Source: Gyromitra esculenta
Taxonomy: Eukaryota; Ascomycota; Pezizomycetes; Pezizales; Discinaceae
NCBI GenBank assembly: GCA_038503075.1
Contig: JBCAML010000003.1
Location: forward strand, 1-64,000
DNA length: 64,000 nt
Direction of reading: 5' to 3'
In this document: positions 54,842 to 64,000 of the stretch, one piece after another
How positions within the stretch are numbered: the stretch's first letter is position 1
Layout: each line of letters starts with the position of its first letter
Program-made: the position numbers and the translations under genes
Notes under the pieces: generated by a model
What the model was told of the DNA's origin: nothing
The model's input: only the letters and a program-made list of their open reading frames with translations
Databases searched by the model: none

Positions 54842-57600
54842 TCATGCTCTTCGGTAGCCACCGTGATGGCTCCTTCTGCTGCTGGTATCACCCGGCGCAC
54901 TACTCGGGCCTCCCATGGGACCACCTGCTGACTGTCGACGTATGCCCCGTTCAAACTCGTCCTGGTATCCATACTCGGCGATGTTACTGTCATCTCTCTG
55001 CCTCTCTCTCTCGCGAGCGTATCTATATTCCTCGTAACTATAACCCACCCAAGTCAGCTGCTTTGCACGTCAGAGCGGAAAGGATAGGGTAAACAAACTC
55101 GTAAGGATCAGCACCATCCGGTCCACCGTGTCGTTCTTCCCTAATCTTCCTGAGCAGTTCACGTTGTTCACGTTCTACACGTGCAAGCTCCTCAAGCCGT
55201 TTTTGGTCACGTCCACTCGCAGGAAGTGCAAGAGGAGGTGGGCCTGGTGGGCCTGGTGCAGGTGGTGGCGCATCAAGAGGTGCACTAATATCTCCAGATC
55301 CAGGGGTGCGGGCTGAAATACCAGATGATCCAGACCAGTCGCCGTCACGGTCGGGGCTGGGAGAAGCCCGGCGATGTCGTGATTGATGTCTTGATTGGTG
55401 GCGACGTGAGCGATATTCAGATCTATCACGTTGTCTGCTATTGCGTGGCTTCTCGTTATCATCGGTACTAGGGTGGTGACCGTGTGAAGTGTGTGGTCGT
55501 GGTGGTGGTTGGGCTTGTCCTTGTCCTCGGATTGGAGGTTTCATCTCATCGCCAAGAGTGGGACGAGAGTTGAATTCCTCCCGCCAGCTGGGACCGCCTG
55601 GTCCTGGTTCTGGTGGATATGTCTTCCGAGATCGGTCAACGGGGCTTTTGACTTTCGATCCCTTGTGACGGTGTCGCTCTTCCTCCTCGTTGTCGTCGTC
55701 CGGGTATGGCATAGACATGGGAGGCTTCTTCCGACCGCCGTGCGCAGGCGGGATGAATGGGGGCTCTACTCCCTCAGGAGGAGTCATCTGTTCCCGAGGT
55801 GGCCCGTACGGATGATTCCCAGGCGCAGGAAGCGTCAGCGTCTCCTCTTCTGACTCTTCATCATAATCTGGCGGGAACTCTTCCCATACTCTCCACCAAC
55901 CGTCACGGATGATCTGGTCTTCTTTCTCGGGGAAGCAACGTCGTGGTATCAGTTTGGGGTATCGTCGATTCTCCTTGGTATCTTGGACAGCCCAGGTGCT
56001 GACAATTTTCTGAAGACGCGCAGCTTCGCGGTTCGGGTTTGACATGAGTTGCGTAAACATCCAAGTCTCGAATCCGCGAGGGGTCAGAGCCGGGATGCTG
56101 GGTTTCTGATCCGATGCGAGCGGCATGTAAAAGTGCTCGCAATTCAAAGCACGATAGATGGAGGACAAAGAGGAATAAGATCGGCCAGTAAAGAAGACTA
56201 AATCGACTCGTAAGCATTCATCCAATAAAAAATATACTGTAATGCATTTCGCTACCTTTCCAGTCGAGCGGTTCGCCATCTTTCCCTTCAATCGTGTTGG
56301 AGGTGTAAAAATCCACCATCTTGTCCGGGGTGATGACGATGCTTTCCTTTACGGGACGCTCCTTGATCTGTTTTCTCAGCGGTTAGTCACAGCTTTAGGG
56401 TAGGGATCTAGAGCAGAGTCAACCCACCATATAATTTCCAATATCCCTCAACAAGCCAATCAACTTCTCCCTCGGCCTCGGTTCCCTCCCAGGTTCCTTG
56501 TCAACCAGTTCACCCCAAATCTCATAGTGGATGCTTCCTTCATCCATTGTCATCTTCGGCTTTCCCACCGCGTTAGAAGCGGTCGGAGTTGCAGGGGTGG
56601 AGTTATAACTGAAGCTAGATGGGGCGCCCGATTTGGTGTGACGATGCGAACCCTTCCTCCCGAGACTATCTTCGTGAAGCTGTGCTGGAACAGGAATTTT
56701 TGAATGTGAGGGAGCAGGACCTGGAGCTGGGGCCGGGGCTGAAGCCGTGGTGGTCGGCTGCGGGGGAAAATACGACTGCTGTGACTGTGGTGGACCATAA
56801 TGCTGCTGGGACTGAGAGGGGCGCTGCTGATGCGAATGGTTCGGGGGAGGTGGGCCGGGAGCGGTCTCGGGAGCTGGAGCAGAACCGTACGTGGGGAAAG
56901 CGCCGGGAATCTGCTGGTGTTGATAAGGGCCGCGTGGCTGATGCTGTGGCTGTTGGAGCTGAGGTGGGGGAGGCGCAGCAGCGACAACGGGAGGCCCGCC
57001 CTGTTGCTGTGGGGGAACCGGATGAGACAAAAGCGGTGCGGCTCCCTGAGGAGGAGCTGCCACCGGCTGTCCTCCGCCCATGTTAGAAAACTGGATACTC
57101 CTCATCAAATCTTCGGCAAGCCTCTGCACGACATCGGGCGGCAAGCCGTGGGTGTTTGCGATGATTCGAGGCAAGTCTGGGGAAAAACCGCCAGCCGAGC
57201 CCGGGGGAGCATAGTCCTGTCGGGTTTGCACCGGTTGCTGGGGAGGTGGCTGCGGTGGAGAAAAATCGGGTCGCCCATGACGATAACCACCCGGTGGAGG
57301 TGGAGCTGGAGCTTGCTGCGACTGACCCTGAGGCGACTGCTGCTGGTAGTAACCGCTAGGGGGACCGTTCGAGGGTGGAGCATAACCTTGCGAAGCATAG
57401 GGAGCGGCGGTGTGAGGCCTTAGGGGAGGAGGCTGTTGTTGTGGGGGAGAATTGGAGTAGCTGGATACGGGAGAAGTAGCGGCATTCTGACCATACGACG
57501 ACTGATGCTGCTGTTGCTGTTGCGGCTGTTGCGGCGGCGGATGTTGGCTGTAGAAGGGCGAAGAGGACGGAGGCCCCTGGCTATAGTAGTGACCAGACAT
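54842..57600 (-). CDS. Pro/Gln-rich protein with DUF7514-type domain
   Basis: Four exons by phase (minus): 57600-56428, 56367-56256, 56197-55099 and 55037-54842, giving 859 aa; introns are 60, 58 and 61 nt. Start chosen at MSGHYYSQGPP; an in-frame ATG 45 nt upstream is possible. Residues 1-330 are low-complexity Pro/Gln/Ser. The folded part spans about 370-520 and includes SIHYEIWGELVDKEPG, GLLRDIGNYM, then MVDFYTSNTIEGKDGEPLDW, SSLSSIYRALNCEHFYM and KLIPRRCFPEKEDQIIRDGW, which I assign to the fungal DUF7514 group from memory. A charged Arg/Ser/Glu-rich tail follows. No catalytic motif, signal or membrane segment is seen. The function is unknown; the composition suits a nuclear or RNA-granule protein, which is inference. 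Confidence 0.8.
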
Positions 57601-60600
57601 AGTGCCGCTTTCTGGAGCGACTGAAGTTGAGCGGGGAAGCAACACTGCTGCTGGTGAGGGAAGGATGGAGGAGGAAGTTGAGCCTGGGAGGGAGGGGAAG
57701 AGGGGTGGTGAGCAAACAGGCTATGTGACGCAACGGAAGAAGAAAAACGGCAGAGAAAAGCAGGGTATTATTTGAAGGGAGAGAATGGGGCGGGAAGTGA
57801 TGGGCGGGACAGAACGGGACAAGATGGAACTAGAATAGGAATGGGATGGAATGGGACAGGAATATAATAGGAATAGGAATAGGAACAGGGATGCACACCT
57901 TCAGGACCACTACAGCAGAGAATGCTAGTTGGCTGTCCTGGAATGGCTCACAGCTCGATCACTCGATCACTTGACTAAGGTTTTAGATTGGATGATATCA
58001 GCCAGAGCTGTTGGGATGGGAAGGAGGAAGGGAGAGGAAGGAGAAGAGGAAGAGGAAGAGGAAGATGGGGAGGAGGAGGAAGAGGAAGAGGAAGAGGAAG
58101 AGGAAGAAAGGCAAGACGATGAAGAGAAGGGCGAACCAAGAGGGGAAGGGAAAGATTGAAGTTTCTTGTATGTAGCAGATAGAGAGAGGTCCATCTACCC
58201 ACGTACTCTACTATTCTCCACTCTACGCTGGACCGTACTGCCTTACTCTACACAACTATCTCTCTCTCTCTGGCTCCCTCGGTGCTGGATGTGACGATGG
58301 CCATAACAGCCAGCCAACAGATAGCGAAACGTCAGACACCCATTCATTCCCTCCACTCCATCTCACGGTACACACGCCCTCTGTCTCGCTGTTGGCCAGC
58401 TCACTTAACCCACTCAATCACTCGCTCTCTCTCCCTCTGCACATTCAACTCATCCTTCCCCTCCCTCCCCTCCCCATCCAAACATCTCCCTCTCTCCCGC
58501 TGCGTGACGTGGTTTACTGCTGCCCTTCCATTGTTGCCGGGATTCTGCGTTTCACCCGGCCGCCAAGAGTCCGGTATCTTTCCGTCAACGAAGCATACAG
58601 TCTTCTCTCTATGTATCCGTACTTTACCTCGAGTGAGGCTCTTGACGGATCTCCTGTCATTGAATTTACAATCGTCCTGTGCAGCCTCTGCAGCTTCTGT
58701 TCTCCACATGCGGAGAAGTTGGCAGGCGAAGGTGTCGCGTCTGCTGTGCTCCATGTACTCTTCAGCTGTGCTGCACCCATTACGGTTATTTGTTGTCGTG
58801 GACTTTCTACCTTCACTTTTTTGCTTTCCTTCACTTTTTATCGATTTCTGGATTTCAGTTTTTCTTTTTTTCCTTTTTTTCCTTCTGTTTTATTTAATCT
58901 CTGATTTCTAATCTTCGATTTTCGATTTTTAATCTTGATCATGGATCTTGACCTTTGATTTTGATCTTTAATTTAACAGAGCGTCTAATTTTAATTTGTC
59001 CTTAACTTTGTCCCTAATTTATCTGCATTTTTATTCCCCTTCACTTCTATACCTTTTCCCACAACCTCCACCACACACATATCCTCAACTTTCTCACACC
59101 TGTGTTGTAACCCCTCTTTTACCTTTTTTTATGCGATTATCGCCCCACCGATAATCTCTCCCAATTCGCTGCTAGCGTGTAACTTTTCGGTGGGCTAATC
59201 ACAGGCTTGGTTTCATCTTGTCCCTGGAAGAGGGAGGTTTGGAGATTCTGCTCAACGAATGACCCGTTCTCCCGTCTCCACCAGCTGCAGAGTGCATGCG
59301 TAAATAGCAACACTCACACCACACCCTTTGCTCCCACTCGCTGAAGCCTGCATGCATCGTGGCCGGACGTCATACTTATGGTCGTCAACTTTTTCTATTT
59401 TGCTTTTTTATATTTTTTTCTCATCTTTGGCTATTTTATTTTTATTTACCTTATTTTGCAACCCGAGATCTCCTTTTATGTATTCCCGCCTTTTTTGTCT
59501 CTTTTTATTTTATTTACACGTATCAACTTAGTATTTCCTACTCCGTGCTCCTCAACTTTACTCATCCCTTCACGATTTTCTATTTTTCGGTTATTTTATA
59601 TTTTATATCCATACGACAAACCCCACCCTAACATTCCTCACTCCCGCTCACAAGCAACTCTCCCTCGTCCGCCTTCTCACGGTACAGCCACTATGCCAAC
59701 CATTCTCCTATGCATGCACCTCTGCAGCATTCCGACTCCAGCCGCAGAACCATCGCCAGGTTAGCCTCCATCTCCATTACTGCATAAGCCTTGTCCTCGC
59801 ATCCGAATCCTCTATCCATCAAGATCGGATCTCCTTTTTTTTTCTCGTATGCTTTCTACCTTGCTGCTACCATATAAGCCTGCCCTTCGTTTAGGCCCCC
59901 GCAGGCATAGTTTCGGCCCGACCGTTCGGATAATAGCTGCAGGTAAGCAATGACGAACATGGGTTGTGGCTACCTACACTACACGTGGGATAATCATGGT
60001 CATGCGAGATCACTCGCTTAGGGTACGTTAGCTAAATTTTTTACATCCATTTCTACCCTTATTGTTATTATTTTCAAGCGAAACGAACCCAATAGCTAAA
60101 GCATTATGTGGTTGGCAAACGCGAAAAAAAAACCTCCCCCTCCCACCAAAAAAATAATCGATATAAATCACTCATCTATTAGCCAGTATCATAATTGAAT
60201 CAATTTACTTTTTTTATTTTAATTTTTTAAATACAATTATCAATTATAATCCCCATTCAATAGAACGATCGATTGATCATGATCAGTTCCTTGGCATATC
60301 TAGCCTCTCAACAACACCTCCTCAACCGATGCGTGATGAGCTTGTTCCGATTTGCTAGACATATTCCCTCGCTTCATCTTTGGACCGACGGGGTTTACTC
60401 CAATCCAAACCGGCCCGAAGAGATGGGGGAGGGGGTAGCGGTGTATTCCCCCGATAGGTTTTTGGTATCTTCCCAATGACACACGCCCCGTGAATGGAAA
60501 CGCATTTGTGATCATCCGCTGTCATCGGACCATATCTTTCAATCGTGCCGATCAACCCGAAGTAACCGACGGGTGAACGACGAGAAGAACGCAACACCTT

Positions 60601-61751
60601 CCGTGTCTGTGCTCTGCATCCAAGGCATGAACTTCGCCAACAAGTAGCGAAGTTGGATCACATTTATCTCTACAATACTAAAAAACCAAGAGTGCTAGTT
60701 TCACCCTGATAGCCCAATTACATCTGGATCTCGCATAGCGGCGGCTTATTAGAGGAGGCCCTGGAATGTGGTTGATGATTTGCTCGTAAATTTGGTTGGA
60801 TACGTCAATGAACGAATTACACGACAGACTCCAACCTATCATTGGTTCACCATCGATTGCAGGTGCACAAGGAATCAAGCGAAAGGAGAGCGTGTATGGC
60901 ACACTTTTAGCTCCAAAGTCAGCCGACATTGATCTCCGTTGCCGGTGGGAGGTTATTGGTATGTCAAACGGGCTGGATATCTCGGTTCGTAGTCGCTGGA
61001 TGCTCCACATCTCCTCGCCATGCGGCGATCACCGAAATATCCACTGAATCACGATTACACGCCGGCTTAGCGGAATCGCTTCCTCGCTGACGGGGGCTGT
61101 GGAGTCTGTGGAGTCCGTGTGGGGAAGACATCGAATGGGCGAGTGACAAGCCATGAACCGATTGGTGGGAAGCCAAGAGATCTTCATCGACTATCGAGCG
61201 TTGGGCTACTGCAGCTATATAAGAAATCCACATTCCCTGGGTCTAACAAAAGGAGAAAGAGGCAACTTCCCGTGGTGCAGTGTAGACTGCTCCTCATCAT
61301 CACGAATGAACGTGTGATCAGGCAGAATATTCAGATCACTCGCGTTGGCTTTTGTCCCGTTACTTCTTATTTGGAGACAACTTATAGGTAGAAGGATTTC
61401 TCAGTGCTGTATGACCGTTCAGTTGCGATGAAGACATGAAATTATCAATCGATCAACTGCTGATTTCGATTGCACATTTGGAGACGAGGGTCCTTGCCGA
61501 TGCTTGTGAATAGCTTCGTCATTAATTTTTATTTTATTTGGCTTACTCATCTCGAAGCTTTACATGAGCTAGACTAGTTATTTTGAAGCACGAACCACTA
61601 CCCGGTGGACTACGTTTACTAGTATTCTGTGTGATGTTGATAGTATTACTCTGATAAATTAATAGGGTTAGGGTTAATCATGTTTGGCAAACTTGAAATT
61701 TGAACCTAACCCCAAAGTTTCATAGAGTAAAGAGTGCGGTACTTGGCACCT
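57601..61751. other. Long intergenic region, upstream of the Pro/Gln-rich gene
   Basis: About 4.1 kb without a recognised gene. It holds GGAATA/GGGAATGG repeats (57780-57885), a GA-rich tract (58018-58155), a pyrimidine-rich stretch (58200-58530), and T-rich DNA (58800-58960 and 59385-59620). The first 700 bp probably include the promoter and leader of the minus-strand gene. A minus open frame at 60355-60597 looks coding-like but matches nothing I know. Confidence 0.5.
58018..58155. repeat. GA-rich (GAGGAA)n microsatellite
   Basis: An imperfect AGGAAG/GAGGAA run is almost purely purine on the plus strand. Both strands show open frames (Glu-rich or Ser/Leu-rich) that are products of the repeat. 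A homopurine tract in this position can affect promoter chromatin, but nothing here proves a role. Confidence 0.85.
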
Positions 61752-61832
61752 GGTTTCGTGGTGTAGTTGGTTATCACACCAGTCTAACAATAGTTTCACT
61801 GGTGGTCCCCGGTTCGAGCCCGGGCGAAATCA
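61752..61832 (+). tRNA. tRNA-Val(AAC) with 7-nt intron
   Basis: The acceptor stem GGTTTCG pairs with CGAAATC, followed by discriminator A. The D arm is GTG/CAC, the anticodon stem CCAGT/ACTGG, and the T arm CCCGG-TTCGAGC-CCGGG. The anticodon loop reads CTAACA, then a 7-nt intron ATAGTTT at the canonical position after base 37, then C. Anticodon AAC decodes valine. A T5 run at 61842-61846 serves as the RNA polymerase III terminator. Confidence 0.93.
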
Positions 61833-62790
61833 TTCTCTCAGTTTTTGTATTGTGAGAGTCACAGCCTTCTTTTGCTAGTACATCACGTCTACCTTATGTA
61901 CTGGGAGGGTACGACCCGGCACTACACTTTTGCTAGAGCCGAAAGGGTGTAGGCTGTAGTTCATGTCAACGTGCCACTCCCAACACTCCTCCTCCACACA
62001 CTCTCCAACCACCACCTGGTTCCCCGATGAGTGTTATTTTAATTACATCTATCTTGTGCTGTCATGTTGAGGTTGTCTACTGCTACGCAATGCCACAACC
62101 TATATCCTCCTGGTCCTGGCAAAAGTGTAGCGCCGAGTCGTATCCTCTCAGCACATACATTATCACTTGATTCCTGGGTGAGCATGTTCTGCTGGAATTC
62201 TGTTCGAGTTGAAGATATTTGGGGTTGCGTATTACGGTTTAAACATGCATACTACTCGTCGTGGCTCACCGGTGGTCACTCGTCCCACCCAGCACTTTTC
62301 GACTTTCGTGAAACGCTTGTTTGCCGTGAACGACACAGTTTAAGGTTACTCAAATACTCTATGGCTCACATCCACTTTGTCTCCTCACAAGCCAGAACAG
62401 AGTCCATAGCTCGCCCTACCTGATTTCCGAAACTGTGGACGATGCTGCTGTCTTTTGCGGGAGTACTTGCCTGGTCTTTGACAACACCCCTGAACTCGCT
62501 GCATTCCTAAGGATCCCATGCCGTTACGCGCCTGAGCCTAAGGGTCGAAAGACTGGAATCTTCATGAGGGTTTGAAGGTCAAGTCGCATCATCGAACCTT
62601 GAGCCAGGATTTTAGGCTGAGTGCTCTGTCGTGAAGTGAGACACGTTACAGATTTAGGAGGCTTGGCGTATCTCCTTTTCCCGTCCAAGCAGCTACATGT
62701 ATCCGTCTACGGCCAAAGTTGTTGGTGCTGCCTTCGCAGGGCATCCTGACTCACCATTATTTTTTGCTAGTTGATATTACCGCTCTCAGA
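61833..62790. other. Intergenic with a coding-like unrecognised stretch
   Basis: The plus strand reads coding-like at 62064-62423 and again at about 62420-62575, ending in CRYAPEPKGRKTGIFMRV and a TGA, in a different frame. No family is recognised. This may be a gene remnant or an uncharacterised spliced gene. Confidence 0.4.
61842..61846 (+). terminator. Pol III terminator of tRNA-Val
   Basis: Five Ts begin 10 nt after the mature tRNA end, the usual stop signal for RNA polymerase III. Confidence 0.8.
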
Positions 62791-63902
62791 ATGGAAAAGT
62801 GGCGACGAGTATCGGTAGCTCGCGTCAGACTTTTCGGCCGGCACGGAAAGCTGCAATTGAGCCTCTCTCCTGGATCCAGGTAAGCTTTATTTCACCCGAG
62901 GTGGATCACCCCCCTACCAAGAAAACTAATTTTGGCTGTAGTGGAGAAGCGCCTAGCACCACCACCACCGTCACCACCAGTACTATTCCTATCATGAACA
63001 ATGCCACCCAATTGCTTTCTCTTCCAAACGAACTCATCTTCTTGATCATCGGGTACCTCGACAATCTAAAGGACATCAACTCTCTAGCCAAAGCAAACCG
63101 CCGGCTCGCCTACGTCATAACCCCAATTCTCCACAAAATCGGTCTCAGGAATAAAAATGGGAGCAGCGCGATCCACTGGGCCGCGGCGCGTGGGCATGAG
63201 CCACTCGTCAGGCTAATTCTGGCGAAGGGTGGGAATGTAAATAAAACAGACTGGATGGGGAGCACACCACTGCACCAAGCGATGCATAACTGCCATATAG
63301 CAACAATAACCCTATTACTTGAGAGCGGGGCCAATGTTAGCGCGACGGACTTGGTTGGCTGCACGCCGCTTCATATGGCATTGCGTGGGTATAGGGTTGT
63401 GCTGGAGGGTGCGAAGATGGGTTCTCTAAACGCCCAGGAGCGCAGACCATCGACCCAACTTCATGAAACAGCCATCAGGATTCTCCTTCGACACGGGGCG
63501 GATCCTAATGCAAAGACCAGTGACGGGGATACGTCACTTCACTACGCGACCAGGTATTGCCATTCATCGAACCACTCGTTGATCGAGCTACTGCTTGATA
63601 GTGGGGCCAACCCCCTGCTCAGAAACTCGCGGCAGCACAGAGCATCTGATCAATTATGGGACTGGGATAATTCATACAGAATGATAAAGAGAAGGGAATG
63701 GGTCAGGGAGAAGGGATATATACGTGCGTCCATTTTATGTATTACCAGCGGATATTGCAGAAAGGATGGAGATAGAACAAGATTTTCAATGGGTCGGGGC
63801 ATATGCACACTGGTCCGGACCCTTTTATGGGCTGGTTGGGTTGGATTGATGCTTCTCTTGAGCGGGCTGGGCTGGGCCAGGGTTAAAAACACCCAGGGCT
63901 GA
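62791..63902 (+). CDS. F-box and ankyrin-repeat protein
   Basis: Two exons, 62791-62879 and 62942-63902, joined over a 62-nt intron (GTAAGC...TGTAG) in phase, give 349 aa. If the intron is in the leader, translation would start at 62994 (MNNATQLLSL) for 302 aa. The F-box spans LLSLPNELIFLIIGYLDNLK and the following helix (the 45 residues after 62994). Ankyrin repeats follow: SSAIHWAAARGHEPLVRLIL, STPLHQAMHNCHIATITLLL, CTPLHMALRGYR, an insert, then IRILLRHGADPNAK and DTSLHYATRYCH. Such proteins are substrate receptors of SCF ubiquitin ligases. The C-terminal 40 residues (GWVGLMLLLSGLGW) look like read-through of a GGGCT-rich repeat, so the native end may have been altered. Confidence 0.85.
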
Positions 63903-64000
63903 AATAATTTGACGGGCTCTGTAAGAAATAGTCCACACTGGTAGATTTGTTTAAGCAAATATTAAATATGTACATACCCTTCAATAGAAAACGATAAAAC
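63903..64000. other. Window end, nothing recognised
   Basis: AT-rich 3' flank of the F-box/ankyrin gene with no feature. Confidence 0.6.

Noticed and set aside
57929..58202. Glu-rich and Ser/Leu-rich open frames on both strands
   Set aside because: They are translations of the GA-rich microsatellite; no conserved domain or splice structure supports them.
58282..58911. Open frame of 209 codons and overlapping ones
   Set aside because: Pyrimidine-rich DNA rarely has stops. Several frames are open at once on both strands and none shows a domain.
59328..59764. Phe/Tyr/Leu-rich open frames resembling membrane segments
   Set aside because: The region is T-rich and the hydrophobicity follows from composition; no start context or introns support a gene.
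62799..62993. Extension of the F-box/ankyrin frame upstream without splicing
   Set aside because: It would need a GTG start and reads through a good GTAAGC...TGTAG intron; the ATG at 62791 with splicing, or the ATG at 62994, fits better.
1..64000. CRISPR array, prokaryotic operon, riboswitch or phage system
   Set aside because: The window is eukaryotic: spliced genes, telomere, LTR elements and a pol III tRNA with intron; no spaced direct repeats of CRISPR type were seen.

Overview
The window is a chromosome end of a filamentous ascomycete (Pezizomycotina). The signs are a C-rich telomere array at base 1, genes with many introns of about 53-76 nt with GT..AG ends, and fungal families: a microsomal P450, a LaeA-like methyltransferase, an AAL-type fucose-lectin fold, a GMC oxidoreductase relic, a PTH11/rhodopsin-type membrane protein relic and an F-box/ankyrin protein. 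The telomere unit is the heptamer TTTAGGG, the plant-type unit, not the TTAGGG usual in filamentous fungi.

Bases 77-25457 are an almost pure nest of LTR retrotransposons. The outermost readable element is a 5'-truncated chromodomain Gypsy (Gypsy-1, sense +) whose integrase region is joined directly to the telomere. Into it went, each with an exact 5-bp target duplication: a solo Gypsy-2 LTR (415-1359), a solo LTR (1601-2027), an LTR (2540-8792) that itself carries a complete Gypsy-1 copy in minus sense (2774-8600), and, in the 3' LTR, another LTR (9283-25248). That last LTR carries a tandem Gypsy-2 array (LTR-internal-LTR-internal-LTR, 9409-24534) and a further solo LTR (24662-25083). Gypsy-1 copy 2774-8600 has uninterrupted gag and pol; both Gypsy-2 units are broken in pol. 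The Gypsy-1 family LTRs share a hairpin with an invariant GGATA loop and covarying stems. Both families lack an evident tRNA primer site but carry a short site complementary to their own LTR, which suggests self-primed reverse transcription.

Bases 25458-51800 are gene-poor accessory subtelomere. I could rebuild three apparently intact multi-exon genes by splice phase: a 140-aa protein with MABP-like beta-prism motifs (26370-26902), a 313-aa lectin-like protein (30185-31303) and a 354-aa LaeA-like methyltransferase (37961-39492). Two relics are a GMC oxidoreductase (about 41026-42279, minus) and a PTH11/rhodopsin-type protein (about 44960-46434). The rest holds a TA-flanked MITE, minisatellites, inverted repeats and CTCGAG/GGCC-rich low-complexity DNA.

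Bases 51800-64000 look more like ordinary chromosome: a seven-exon 506-aa P450 (51830-53723), a four-exon 859-aa Pro/Gln-rich protein of DUF7514 type on minus (54842-57600), a tRNA-Val(AAC) with a short intron (61752-61832) and an F-box/ankyrin gene (62791-63902). No secondary-metabolite cluster is evident: the methyltransferase and P450 are single genes about 12 kb apart with relics between them.
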